Assembly: GCA_947652605.1 (NCBI GenBank)
Contig: OX393581.1
Span: 31,366,788-31,430,787, forward strand
Reading direction: 5' to 3'
Source of the DNA: Elmis aenea
Taxonomy: Eukaryota; Arthropoda; Insecta; Coleoptera; Elmidae
DNA length: 64,000 nucleotides
Under the pieces are notes generated by a model, which ran no database searches, was not told the origin of the DNA, and saw only the letters and a program-made list of their open reading frames with translations. How positions within the stretch are numbered: the stretch's first letter is position 1; each line of letters starts with the position of its first letter. Positions 45,414 to 57,851 of the stretch are shown one piece after another. Both the position numbers and the translations under genes were made by a program.

Positions 45414-46013
45414 CAGGGTGAGTCATTAGTGCGGGATCGGTGGATTGTGGCTAAACGGTTTGAGATAGAAAGTCGATTCTAACGCTATTTCATACAGTTT
45501 TTTCTTCCGGATACGATAAAATTATTTTCAAATATACAGGGTGAGTCACCGCTCTGGAACTAATAGCAACTTTTATATTTCAAATACAACACCCCATTTT
45601 TTATTTAATATTTTTGACCGCCTTTATTTTAGCTTTGTATCAATATAAAATACTACAGGTTTTTATGCGGCTTATCACTAAAAAAAAAAAAATTTCAATT
45701 TTTTTTCAAGATTTTAAGTTTTTATTAAAAAAATTCTCCTGAAGTTATTTTTTGAAGTACATAGTTGTAATTTGGTAAGGACATCCAGAAAACATTGCTC
45801 TTTTGCTAGATATGAAAAACTTTGAATCACGTGTTCATAAATAGGTGGCAACTTCCATGATTTTCAAAAGCTCGTAACTCAATTTTTCAAATGCAAACCC
45901 CTGTATTTTCTTATGTCATCGACTTCGTCTTTAAGAGAGCTTCATTTTTTGTTAAGTATGTCCTATACCCAAAACTCATACTTTTCGAGATATTCGATAT
46001 TTTTTCTTCTAAT
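45414..46013 (+). mobile_element. CAGGGTGAGTCA element, plus-strand copy
   Basis: Starts CAGGGTGAGTCATTAGTGCG at 45414 with a second start CAGGGTGAGTCACCGCTCTG at 45537, exactly as far apart (123 bp) as in the minus-strand copy at 39076-39673. The shared body reaches ACTTTTCGAGATATTCG near 46000. Confidence 0.7.
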
Positions 46014-48214
46014 TAAGTTTTGTTTATTTCCTTATCTTAACTGTTGGAAATATTTTCACATGTGGCGCCTCAAGCGTATCCCTGCAAACTAAATCGTGTC
46101 TATGAAGAGGCACAAAGTGTTTATGTAAACATATAAATGCAGTCTTTCACAAAGACAAAACTAGAAAGTAAACTACGATACTTTTCGTCTTAGTTTAATT
46201 TTTACGAATGAAATACACAACTCCAGCAATAATAATTATATATTTTTTCCCTGGAGGAACATTTGTGTCAAAACAGCTGTAATTAGAACCGCTAAGCCTC
46301 AAATTATTTTTAATATATTATGGGACCTTAATATGTCTATTACCGTCATAAAGCCGGAAATTCTATTAGCAGTTAAATACAGAAATATACAAGTTTCATA
46401 TTGTAATATGTACATTTACGGCAGAGTTTTTCATTTTATCACCAAATGCCCTCCGCACTTAATAATTTCTGCAGTAAAACAACGACATATTACAGTGCGG
46501 ATCAAGAGGGTGCAGGGTTTATATAAAATAGAGTATTATTCAAGGGTATATTACGGTTATATTATCACACGCACTCCGGACAAGCCAACGGACCATGAAA
46601 TTGATAGTAACGTCTGCTAAAATTTATACTTTTGGTCAGGTTTGCAAGCGAAGGAAAGCCGAACGTGACCACAGAACAAAAGGTCCGTTTATAAATTTTT
46701 CTACCCGAACTGAAAGTGAACGAGAATATAAATAAATCTGCTCGTATTTGACACCGACGGAATATTTAATAAAGGAAATTTTATGTTGCGTTTAAAAACG
46801 CTAGGGTTTTATTGGAAATCATTTAAACGAAAATATTTTTAATATATGCTGTCTTTATAGTGTGTCCGATATTTGGCGTTTCACATTGATAACTTTTTTC
46901 TGTTAAATGGGATAAAGGTTATGTATTTTATGTAGCAACTTGGCGACTATTTTGTTTAAACAAATCATTCAAGATTGATTTGATATTAGCTAAAAAATAA
47001 AAACTTCTTTCAGTTGCATACATTTCTCTTAAAGTTCTGTAATAAAAAAATGTATAAATCAAAGTACTAAGTTATTTTATTGAAGACAAACGATCCCAGT
47101 ATATAACCGGTAACAACCGCATGAAGTTAGCTGCGCGTCTGAATGGAGCCGGCAGCGAGTGTTAACATACGATCATTTTACTAAATATAGATAATGCCTT
47201 ATCTATTCGAAATAATTGTACTGCCCTGTGACTGATGAAAACTGTTCTGCTCAATAATAATTATTGACAGGAGACCAGTTATCAACTTTTCACAACTAAA
47301 GTGAATATCCGCTTTTTTTTCAACTATTATTTGGCAAAACTTTTAATTATTTCCTTGTCACACAAAGCTTTGTGAGCAAAAATTAGTATCAAATATGAAG
47401 CTAAAAAAATAAACATGCTTATTAAACGGCACGGTAGAAAAAGACTTCCAAAAAATGTTGAAAAGTGGAAGTAAAATTGTAATAAATGTCTTAGGCGAAG
47501 AGAAAATTACTTAAAGAAAGATTAAAACAGTTTCAAGTAATGAAACATCTCTTGCTTATCTCGAGATGATTTACATGAAAAATAAGTACAGATTTGAAAC
47601 AGATTTTAAAACTCAACCCGTAACTGGCGAGTTGGAATTGCCAAACACCATGAAAATTAAGAATTGCTTCTTTGTTACGACGGATGGGCAGCTGCCTGAT
47701 CTACCATCTACCTTGCAGTTATTTTTCTCGTTATATTGCTTAAGTGTATAGGCACAATATAGCCTGCAGAATGTTATCTTCAGTTATTTTAATTATTTTT
47801 CCATTTATCAAAATTTGACTTTACACAAATTTTCTGTTTCCGTTTTGTGGTCAATTTATTTCTTAATACCTAGTTAAACGTTTGCTTCTTTTTTTGTGTT
47901 TTTAACTTTATAAGATTAATGCAATAACAAAGTGTTATTTTTAAGCTTTAAGGTGGTCGTTATGTGAAGAAATATTGCATCAACTGATATTTTTTTAATA
48001 TTTTTGACAATGATATAAATTAACATTACGGCTAAAAAACGTGTTTTTTAAAATAAACCTTACCAGTTCCGTCAAAATTGCCTTACCTATTACGAATAAA
48101 TATTTTTTTTTGCATAAATATTTCCTGAAGTTATCGAAATCTAACGCAGCTCGCTAGACATGTGTACGTAACTAGCCATAACAGTTTATGAAAGAACTAT
48201 ATACTGACTATAAA
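46014..48214. other. No gene supported
   Basis: Contains a 95-codon plus-strand frame (46333-46620) and a 61-codon one (47566-47751). Neither has a recognisable domain or splice context. No repeat ends seen. Confidence 0.35.
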
Positions 48215-48331
48215 CCGATAAAGGAGGACGTAACGTCGGTTATGAAGAAACCTTCGACGCAGTTCCAACCTGGAAACAACTTATACACATTGGACATCGG
48301 CCGCGGAAGCCTACAGCATAGATTCCTTATG
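48215..48331 (+). repeat. Repeat unit CGATAAAGGAGGACG, copy 1
   Basis: Runs from CCGATAAAGGAGGACGTAAC through TTCCAACCTGGAAACAAC to GGACATCGGCCGCGGAAGCC. Copies 2 (inverted) and 3 lie at 49699-49808 and 49931-50008. See the inverted-repeat entry for interpretation. Confidence 0.75.
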
Positions 48332-49384
48332 TAACTCATGAACACAATATAATCAGACCATGAAAAGGAGTGGCAACGTTTAATTTGTATCACTAATTAG
48401 AACAATTAACACAAAATCGACAACCTTTACGTTGAAAATACCACCTGTGGTCCAACTACTAATCGTAAATTACTTAACCGTAGATTTACTTCTTAGTTAA
48501 TAGACTAATAACTTACCGTTCTTGTGTTCACAAACAAATATTGCTGCTATTGGTTGCTTTTAATATACTGATGTTATAACTAAAGCTACACACGTTATCA
48601 TGTACAACGCTCTAAATAAAATGTTAATTGGCAATTAGGGCATCAAACATTAACTGCTTTCAACAATGGACATTGCCTACCACAAAGTGGAGACCGGTCG
48701 CTATTACGGGAATTATTGTCTGTTAATAATAACCATCAATATGTAATCACAGGTAGGTATAGATAATGCCTGTCATTAGATAATTGCGTTATTTTATAAA
48801 CTGCCGATAAATACGTACAATTGTTATTATCTCGGTAGTTTTTTAAAAGCATTATCCGCAATTATTTGAAATTTGGGTTTTATACATTTTGCGAGGGTAT
48901 TTTGTACGATACTTGTTAAATAATACACAGTTTAATAAAATTTAAAATAAAGAATTATCATAAGCTGACAGAAACAAATATTTTAGTTTATGAGAATAAT
49001 TGTGAAAAATCTTATCGTATCTTCATTTGACAATATTATGTAAGCAATGTACATTAAAATAACTCAAACTTTACAGATAAAAACTAGCAATTTTTGTATT
49101 ACAAAAATTGTTATTGCTAACTATGCAAAAATAAAATTTGTTGCCAACAAAAAAAGTAAATATCTAAAAAATACAATCAAAACAATCAAAAGGTTGACGA
49201 TTTACATCTTCTTTAATTTTTCCGCTAGCAATATTTGGGAAACGTTTCTCTCAACAATATTATTTTATTATTCATAATAATCATGAAGCAAAATATATTA
49301 CGTATATGATTTGTAGTTGTTTTTAAGTAATAAACCGCTCCCTTCTTTTTTCGAGTTGTTTATTTCAGAATATTGATAAAATTT

Positions 49385-49475
49385 ATTACTTCCCGGGATT
49401 CTGGGAAGAAGACCAATTTCTTGCCGGAATCCCGGGACAACCGAAAATGTCAAATATGAGGAACTCTAGACACTA
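49385..49475 (-). mobile_element. Solo end of the CCCGGGA hAT family
   Basis: CCCGGGATTCTGGGAAGAAG and TGTCAAATATGAGGAACTCT are the complement of the left end of the nested hAT elements at 1736 and 37605. Only about 90 bp remain. Confidence 0.65.
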
Positions 49476-49698
49476 GTAACTCGGTCAAACAAAAAGTATC
49501 CTATATTTTAATTATCAGCGTGATCGCAATATTTACCGATTTTGAATCACTATACATGTTTCATATGCGATTATTATAGATAAAGACAGATGAAACATAA
49601 TACAACACACTTCGTCTAATTATTCCGATTTGTCTTACTAATAACAAAATATCGCATGTACTTTTAAAGCCACTCGGCAAAGTGCAAGATTGTACTTA

Positions 49699-50008
49699 AT
49701 AAATCTATGTTGTAGGCTTCCGCGGCCGATGTCCAATGTATATAAGTTGTTTCCGGGTTGGAACCGCGTCGAAGGTTTTTTCATAACCGACGTTTCGTCC
49801 TCCTTTAACGGGGACATCTTCAAGGTTAAACAGCAAATGGCGAGTCATTCGTGACTGGAGTACCACAGCCTAATATAAATACTCCAGACACGAATGACTC
49901 GCCAGTTTAACCAACAACCCTGAAGATGTCGCCGATAAAGGAGGACGAAACGTCGGTTATGAAGAAACTTTCGACGCGGTTCCAACCCGTAAACAACTTA
50001 TATACATT
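49699..50008. repeat. Inverted repeat with GACGAAACGTC motif, possible Penelope-like terminal repeat
   Basis: 49699-49862 is the inverted complement of 49878-50008, with a loop of about 15 bp around 49870. Both arms contain GAGGACGAAACGTCGGTTAT and GCGAGTCATTCGTG. Penelope-like elements have terminal repeats that occur in both orientations and carry hammerhead ribozymes, whose core includes GGACGAAAC and GUC. Here GGACGAAACGTC is present, but the CUGAUGA box is only approximated (CTGAAGATGTC). The family assignment is tentative. Confidence 0.4.
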
Positions 50009-51687
50009 ATTCTTAATAATCTACTTAATATGAAGTTATTAGCATACTTATAATTACAAGAACAAGATCAGTTTGGAAAAAGAATGTTTTTCATAAATAA
50101 CACTCTGAATTTTAAGATTTTATTAAATAGTTTCAAAGTTAAATAAATCGTTGGTAACATAGTTTCTAATGATGCAAAAACTAATTTTATGATATTTTGT
50201 ACCGGTTTTTGTCCATAAATATAAAAAACTTTTTCATGTTTGTTCAAAACAATATTTTGTGAAAGAGCTACAACAAATTCGTAAGTAAGTTTCAAAACTA
50301 TATCTGTTGTTTGAAAAACTTTATTTTACATCATCCCGTTCTTAGTACTTTACTAACAACTAGTTTTTGGCAATCTATCTCAACAAACTATAAGCTGCTT
50401 TGTCTTTTAAAGCGAAATTATATAGTAAAACCCTGATATCAATCTAAATTATCCATTTTAGCACTATCCTAATAAATCACGTATAGATTTCCTCTAGTCC
50501 TTCGTCCTTACCTTAGTGTCACTTTTGTGTTTTTCTTTTACGACTCAAGGGCCATAAAATCCGTTTATTATCTTAGGATGACCGTTATATCTAATTTAAC
50601 GAGAATATTTCGAACCGTCCCAGCGCCTGTTTAGTTCAGCCAATTAGAGCAACAATTTTCTTATAAAATTTATCCCAAGTGCACCAAAATCGATCGTAAT
50701 AACGTTATAAATTTTAAGTTGTCAATGTAAAAGGAACGGTGCGACCAAATTTTACCCTTGGTTTTTTGATGTCACGAAAGCACAATAAAAACGACGCAAT
50801 CCATCAAAAAAACTTCAGTTTTTAATGGTTTCATTTGGCTACTACAGATATGTTCTCGTGCCGAAGAACAAATAAAAAGTCAATCTACAGAAAGAAGGCC
50901 GGAGAATGCGATGAGTAAGGGGGTAATTCAAAGTTTGAGCTGCAATTTATAGCTTCAACGATATCTGTTTTGTTGGCTTTGTGAGAGACGGTTCGACGTT
51001 TACAAGCGTTTGTTTTTTAATTTTTATTTACCTAAAATTTACGATGTTGTCGAATGAAACTCTTAACAATAAGGAAACAGATAAATGTCTATATAAAAGA
51101 ACAATATAAGATCAGTTCGAGGAAAAAGTAACTTCGCATTGTATAAGATAAAACATATTAAATATTTACAAAGTCTTATACTTATATGGGAGGTTTAATA
51201 CTGAAATGAAGCGACATGCAAAAATCAAAAATTAGTAAAAACTAGTTTATTTTTGAATAAAATTAAAAATCTTTTTAGAAACCATATAGTATATGGTGTA
51301 ATTTTGAACATACAGGGTTTGTTTCAGCAGTGCATTTTGTACTGATTCATGAAATGATACAATGACTGGTTTATGCACATCCGTCAACTTTTGTATTTGT
51401 CGCTGCCGTAACGTTTTAACGACATGCCTAACTGTAAATGACATTTGTGTCTATTGTCTTCATAAAAATTTAAGCATTGTAAGTTTTAACATCTTAAGAA
51501 ATCAGTAATAACACAATAATGCATAGGATTGAGCGGACGCTAGTTGTGAACAGCGCATGCGTGTAAAAATCCAGCGATAGTTCTTGCCTTCGTTCATGTA
51601 CTGTTTTTACCGTCTACAAAGTAGTTCATAAATTTATCCGATTACTACTGAAACAGGCGACTAACCGTCCGATGAACTATCAGAGTG
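50009..51687. other. No gene seen
   Basis: Short minus-strand frames (50068-50295, 51247-51444) have no recognisable content. 51520-51680 is less AT-rich. No repeat ends. Confidence 0.4.
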
Positions 51688-51689
51688 TA

Positions 51690-52826
51690 CAGGGTGGTCC
51701 AAATTCGATGGGATTGCATGGGTATCTCGGTTAATATTTAAGATAGAGAAACGGTTAAATTACCAAAAATGTGCAGTTTTTTGAGACAGAACCGTTTTCA
51801 AAAATATTCTATCATTTCCGGTTTTCGAGTTATCGAATAAAAAGTTTTTTTTGTCATATTAATAATGTGTCATATCTCCGTTATTGTTGTAAATATCAAA
51901 AATATTTATTAAGATTATTTTTGGATATTTTTATGTTTAATTTGATTATACTAAAAAAAAAAATTTTACGCTCGCCGTTAAAAAGTTATGACACAAACTT
52001 ACCTTTTTTTAAATGGAAACGATAGTTGGCTATGACCTATTTAAATTCCTCATTTTTTTCTCATTCCAAATATATAAGGGTCGATGTATTTATTTTTAAT
52101 AATACGCAAGTTATGAAGGTTTTTTAGGTTTTTTTCTAAGAAAATCATAGTAGGCTATGAAAACAAAAACCAAACAAGGTGTAAAACCTTACAAAATTCA
52201 TGTGGTACAAGTTACCAAGGTTTTTTAATTTGTTGTGGAGATAAACATTGTAAATATTTGAAAATAAGAAAACAACGATATAGTCGGTATCAGCAGTAAT
52301 GTAGGATATTGTTGTTTATCTTATGTTCAAAAAATTTCGTATTTATCTCAATAACAAATTAAAAAACCTTGGTAACTTGTACCACATGAGTTTTATAAGG
52401 TTCTACACCGTGTTTATTTTTTGTTTTCACAGCCTACTATGATTTTCTTTAAAAAAAAAACTAAAAAACCTTCATAACTTGCGTATTGTTGAAAATAAAT
52501 ACATCAACCCTTATATATTTGAAATGAGAAAAAAATGAGGAATTTAAATAGGTCATAGCCAACTATCGTTTCCATTTAAAAAAAGGTAAGTTTGTGTCAT
52601 AACGTTTTAACAGCGAGCGTAATTTTTTTTTTAGTATAATCAAATTAAACATAAAAATATCCAAAAATAATCTTAATAAATATTTTTGATATTTACAACA
52701 TGATATTTTTGAAAACGGTTCTGAGTTTGTCTCAAAAAACTGCACATTTTTGGTAATTTAACCGTTTCTCTATCTTAAATATTAACCGAGATACCCATGC
52801 AATCCCATCGAATTTGGACTACCCTG
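51690..52826. mobile_element. 1.14-kb foldback CAGGGTGGTCCAAATTCG, full copy
   Basis: TA-flanked ends CAGGGTGGTCCAAATTCGAT and (reverse complement) CAGGGTAGTCCAAATTCGAT. Two arms of about 560 bp pair over nearly their whole length around a small unique loop at about 52285-52310. The two mirror-image short frames (51771-52025, 52563-52745) are the same arm sequence read from each side. Confidence 0.9.
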
Positions 52827-52828
52827 TA

Positions 52829-55755
52829 CTGGAACGCGATATCGATACTGCGTATACAGTGATCGTTCATCGGATCATACATAGACTTGCTGCAACAAAC
52901 CTATAAATTACATTTGACGATTGCAACTCGCACGCGCTAGTGATGTGAGTTAAATAATAGGTTGGTTCTGGATTTTTCTATTTCATTGGTCGGCTAAATC
53001 ATGCACGTCATAATTTAGCGCTTCTTACATTATAAAGCTTTGGGCCTCTTTTTAAATATTTACATTATGTCAAAAAAAAGCCGGCATGGTATAACAAAAT
53101 TTATATTTTATAAATCGCGTTAATGTCTCTGGTATATTAAAATCGAGTGACGTGTGGAGTTTTCACACGTGCTCTAGCCAAGTGTTTTTAACTTTTATAA
53201 GTGAGTAGTTTATAAAGATTCAACCGTTATCTGTAAGTATTAATGCTTAGTTACATATTATCGTTTAGAAAAGATCTAACAGGCAGCACTAACATATAGT
53301 AGGCTATGTTTAAAGTTGTTGGATTATCGCAGTCGTGAGATTGATGAAGTTTGACGAAGTTGGCTAAAATTCAGCGTACAGAGGACAAAGAAATCTTGAC
53401 AGGCTATTTATTTCAGGGTAAGAAAAGTAGGGGAGGAATTAAATTTCAATTATATATTCGATTATACCGTGATTGGATTTGGATTGAAAGTACGAGAAAG
53501 AACTACAGTGAGCCTGCCACTGGATTGTAGAATTTCGATTACTAGATGGTATTGTTTTAGGAAATTAATATTAAATTCGTGCGTTGGCAGAAACTGATTT
53601 CTCTTACAACATCAGCATGATATAATGGGGTATTGCGTGTTTAAATATTGGCTTTGCCATATTTTATCTTACAGCACCATACATTAAATGTCTGTGGCGT
53701 GTGTTGTATGCGTTTGCAATTCGTACAATTCAGAAGCGATGTCATTGATGGAAAATAAATTTCAGTTTGCGTGAGAAATTAATGCAAATTAAATTATTGA
53801 GGTGACTCGCCATATAGTGAATTATTCCCAGAATTAATGCTATACAGATTATGTCCGACAATCGGGGGCCACCTTCAAACTGCTCCAGATACAAAGAGTG
53901 TTGGGACCAGTTACTTGAAATATTTTATAAAGCAATTAAGTGATATTATCAACTTTTTTAGTAAAAAATCTGCAGCGCACTAGACACGGCCGAAAAAAAA
54001 TCGGTTATTCAGTACCTTAAATTTTTAATATCTCAGTTGGTATCAGTAAAAAAACTGCCGATATTCATTTATTTAAATGTAATTTTCGTTCTAAAATAGC
54101 ATTAATTTTTTTTCGATGGAAACCATAAATATAAGCTTGAGGACTAATATAAAATTAGAGAATTGTATACCTTATTTGAAATGTACGAGCTGTTCATACT
54201 ATGTCATAATACGAATAATTTAAAAATGAACAAACGGTGAACGGCAATCTTGCCCATGTATCCACTTGCACTTAGTGACAAGAACGAGCAGAAACATTTT
54301 TTTGCAATATTTAGTAATTTTTCAAAATTAGCGTTGTTGCGAATAAAATCATGCTTTTTGACAAAAGAGACAAATATGTCAACTGAATTGTGTACTGAAT
54401 AACAATAAGGTGGAGTACATCACGTTACCCTTGATATAGAAGTGACAGGCGTTTGTTACTCGGCGTGTGGCTTTTGTTCAGCGGTTACAAATACTTTCGT
54501 TGCGTACGATTTTCTGTGTCATTGTCTGTAAAATTGAATGAATTGTTCCTATTGCTTTTGTCATCTGCATTAAGGGGACTTTGTTGTCAAGTTGCACTTC
54601 GAATAAATACGCCCTGTCATAACCTCTTGCCACATTATGTAAATTTCGTCAATAATTTGTTAAATTTAGTAATTTTCTTCTATTAGAGGAACTAGGGGTT
54701 AAAATTTATTTAACAAAGCATTTATGCAATAAAATCAAATGTACGAGACAACACCGTATAACAATTTAATTATTTGTTGACGAGCAAAATTTATTTGCCA
54801 TAGACGTTGGCAATTAAGAATTTGCGTTTTGGTTTACGTGTTAAAATATTAAAAAAAGTCTACATATTATTTAAATCTTATAATAATATTGTTAGATACT
54901 GTTTTTTAAATAAAACCAAAAAAAATTAAGCACTACCTTACAAAATTCAAATAAATATCACTCGTTAAACGAGAAAATTTGAGTATTTACTAATAAATTA
55001 AAATGAAATCTTTTGAGCTATCAATATTACGAAGATTATGATTTATTTAATTGAATTCTATTTCGATCCCATCCAGTCAGTACAATTCATGCAAGTCTAG
55101 TGCACCACGTCGCTTTCGCTTGAATCACGTTCTAAAATTCTTCAGTCAATGGATTGGACGAGTTATAATTGCCTCTTTAATTGCATGACTGTCTTCCCCT
55201 AAATATTCTTATCTCCCTAAACACTTCGACAACCTGAAAGATTGCGCCATCGATGTCCTCCATCCAACAAAGTTCACTACCGACGGAAGGCTTTTAAATT
55301 CATTAAAAGCTTCCTGCAGCTAGCTCTACGTTGTGTAGTTAGATTATTTACTGGATTAAAACATGGACATGATTATAAGCGATATCTAAAGCAGACGTAA
55401 TTAGCTTTAAGTAGAAAAAAAAAACAATAAAATTGTCGATATTATTTTGAAAGAAAATATTTTAGTTATAGTAAAAATTAAACATTTAAGAAAAGTATTC
55501 ATACTTAAATAGTGTACATCAATTATTGTCTAAGTTGAAATTGAAATAGTCTGTTTAGCTGTTGAGATGCGGTCAACTTTTGTATTTCTTATGGGCGCCA
55601 TATTACAGCTTTAAAGAGACATGCAGATACATCGTGTTTTCCGATTAGAATCACATTAGGTACCCAAAAAAATATTAAAATGTGTATATTAGTATTTGGT
55701 TGTATTAAGTTTCCTTTTATAAAAAAATTGACAATAATAAAAAATCATCTTACAG
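52829..55755. other. No gene supported; possible untranslated exons
   Basis: 52830-53010 is less AT-rich. 53215-53245 holds a plus-strand CTGTAAGTATT donor-like sequence without a coding frame. The 77-codon frame at 54453-54686 shows hydrophobic runs only. No transposon ends found. Confidence 0.3.
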
Positions 55756-55757
55756 TA

Positions 55758-56362
55758 CAGGGTGGTCCAAATTCGATGGGATTGCATGGGTATCTCGGTT
55801 AATATTTAAGATAGAGAAACGGTTAACTTACCAAAAATGTGCAGTTTTTTGAGACAAACTGAGAACCGTTTTCAAAAATACTCCATCATTTCCGGTTTTC
55901 GAGTTATTGAATAAAAAGTGTTTTTTTGTCATATTAATAATGTCATATCTCCGTTATTGTTGTAAATATTGGAAATATTTATGAAGATTTTTTTTAGATA
56001 TTTTTATGTTTAATTTGATTATACTAAAAAAAATATTTTACGTTCGCCGTTAAAAAGTTATGACACAAACTTACTTTTTTTTAAATAGGAGCGATAGTTG
56101 GCTATGACCTATTTAAATTCCTTATTTTTTTCTCATTCCAAATATATAGGGGTTGGTGTATTTAATTTCAATAGTACGCAAGTTACGAAGGATTTTTTTT
56201 TTTTAAAGAAAATTATAGTAGGCTGTAAAAACAAAAGAAAAACAAGGTCTAAAACCTTATAAAACTCATGTGGTACAAGTTGCCAAGGTTTCTTAGTTTG
56301 TTGTTGTGATAAACATTGTAAATATTTGAACATAAGATAACAACAACATTTGGACCACCCTG
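55758..56362. mobile_element. Shortened copy of the CAGGGTGGTCCAAATTCG foldback
   Basis: Left half matches 51690-52290 closely. The right arm is reduced to the last 14 bp (TTGGACCACCCTG) before TA. It ends shortly past the loop position, as if most of the second arm had been deleted. Confidence 0.85.
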
Positions 56363-56364
56363 TA

Positions 56365-57250
56365 CAGTAAAAAAAATTAAACTTCTTTAATTTATACGCG
56401 TCTAAATTGGCCAAGCAAGCAAAAGTCTTCATTTATTATATATTATTTTACATTTTTTAGTAAATATGTAACTATCAGTAACCTGTATATGGTCATTCGG
56501 ACTATTTTGAACCTTACAAAAACATTTTCGGGCAACACGATAGCCACTATCAATAACTTAAGGGCCACGTCGATCCTCTTACAGAAATGTTTCGAGAAGC
56601 AATAAATAAAATACGTGAGCCATATCTGCAAGAACTACATCCTCCTGCTCTCCAATGTCCTTCGCCTATCTTAACGTTGTTAGATTTTTCAAAGATACAT
56701 CTGGGTAGTTTTATTCCGAACTACTACGGAAACAGAATGAGAATATAATAAGCAGAAATGAAATAAATTTTACATTTACCTATGGAAAATTGGATTTAAA
56801 ATACAAATGTACGTCCCTTGCAATATTTTAAAGAGAAGGGTGCTGGCAGTACATTACACTTTGGGAATTTCATTATTGCGGGTGATTTCTCACGTGTTAA
56901 ATTAAAATAAATGTGAAAAACCTTACTATAAATAACATATACGTCATAAGCGTATGTTTGCAAGCCATATCCATAATTATGATAAGGGATTTAGGTTTTG
57001 GCTTCAGCTTTTTTAATAAATTCAGATTGACTAGTTTAGTTTTATATCAAAAGACTTAAGATCATACATACATGTATATAGAAATTTCAAAAATAATGAT
57101 GAGTATGCAATGCAAAGGTAGATAGAAATCTCTCTTATCGTCTTATGCTGAGCATCAAAAATGTTTAAAAATCAATCTAAAAATTGGCAACATAAATCAA
57201 TTTGAAGTTGTGTTTAAATTAATAGTAATAGTTTAAATTTATAGAATAAT
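56365..57250. other. No gene seen
   Basis: AT-rich. The 62-codon minus-strand frame at 56443-56631 has no features. No repeat ends. Confidence 0.45.
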
Positions 57251-57851
57251 TACCAGTTCGATAAATCTTAACTTTTGGTTTTCGTTCCGATTCACGGTTT
57301 TTATTTTGTACCCAATCGGTAAGCGGTTTGTCGGAAACGGTTCAGTTCCGGTTTCGGTTCTAGCTATTTTTGTTTTTAGTATAAAATTTAAAATATAGCA
57401 ATAAAACATGGATTTACATGTAATCAGTTTTATTTAATTCGACTTTTTAGCTCCTTAAACTTTTATTTCATAATCTTCATGACATTATTGGAGTAGACAG
57501 ACACCTCTAATTTAGGACCCTACAGTTTGACGTCCAACAGCGACCTCGTTCTGTTATTCGTGGTAAAGTATACATTATTCAAATGTGTTTGTAGCTGACA
57601 GACAATGCATATTTACAAATGAATTTTTTTAAATTTTTGGTCGAATAAAAATTACGATAAAACATGCTATTTCAATAATAATATAATTGGTTCAAACCGT
57701 TATGTGAATTGTTTAAAACTGTTTGAATCGGTTCACACTCGATTTTGCGATTTGGTGATTTTTTAACTAAAAGCTTCAGTTCCGGTTCACGAAAAAAAAA
57801 AAGTTCGCGAGGGTTTTTGTTTCGGTTCCGGTTCGGTTCGGGTTCCTGGTA
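57251..57851. mobile_element. Element with GGTTCCGGTTC subterminal repeats
   Basis: Possible ends TACCAGTTCG and (reverse complement) TACCAGGAACCCGAACC. CGGTTCAGTTCCGGTTTCGG near 57335-57357 and TTTCGGTTCCGGTTCGGTTC near 57819-57838 are shared with 27715-27805. hAT-like by style only. Confidence 0.45.

Noticed and set aside
46333..46620. 95-codon plus-strand frame
   Set aside because: No domain, no promoter or splice context, no codon-use argument; length is unremarkable for this much sequence.
48505..48620. Minus-strand AACG|GTAAGT donor as a Fas2 first exon
   Set aside because: Phase fits, but the frame has a stop just upstream and no ATG; at best an untranslated exon.
51771..52745. Two similar short frames, 84 and 60 codons
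   Set aside because: They are the same palindrome arm read from each side of a foldback element.
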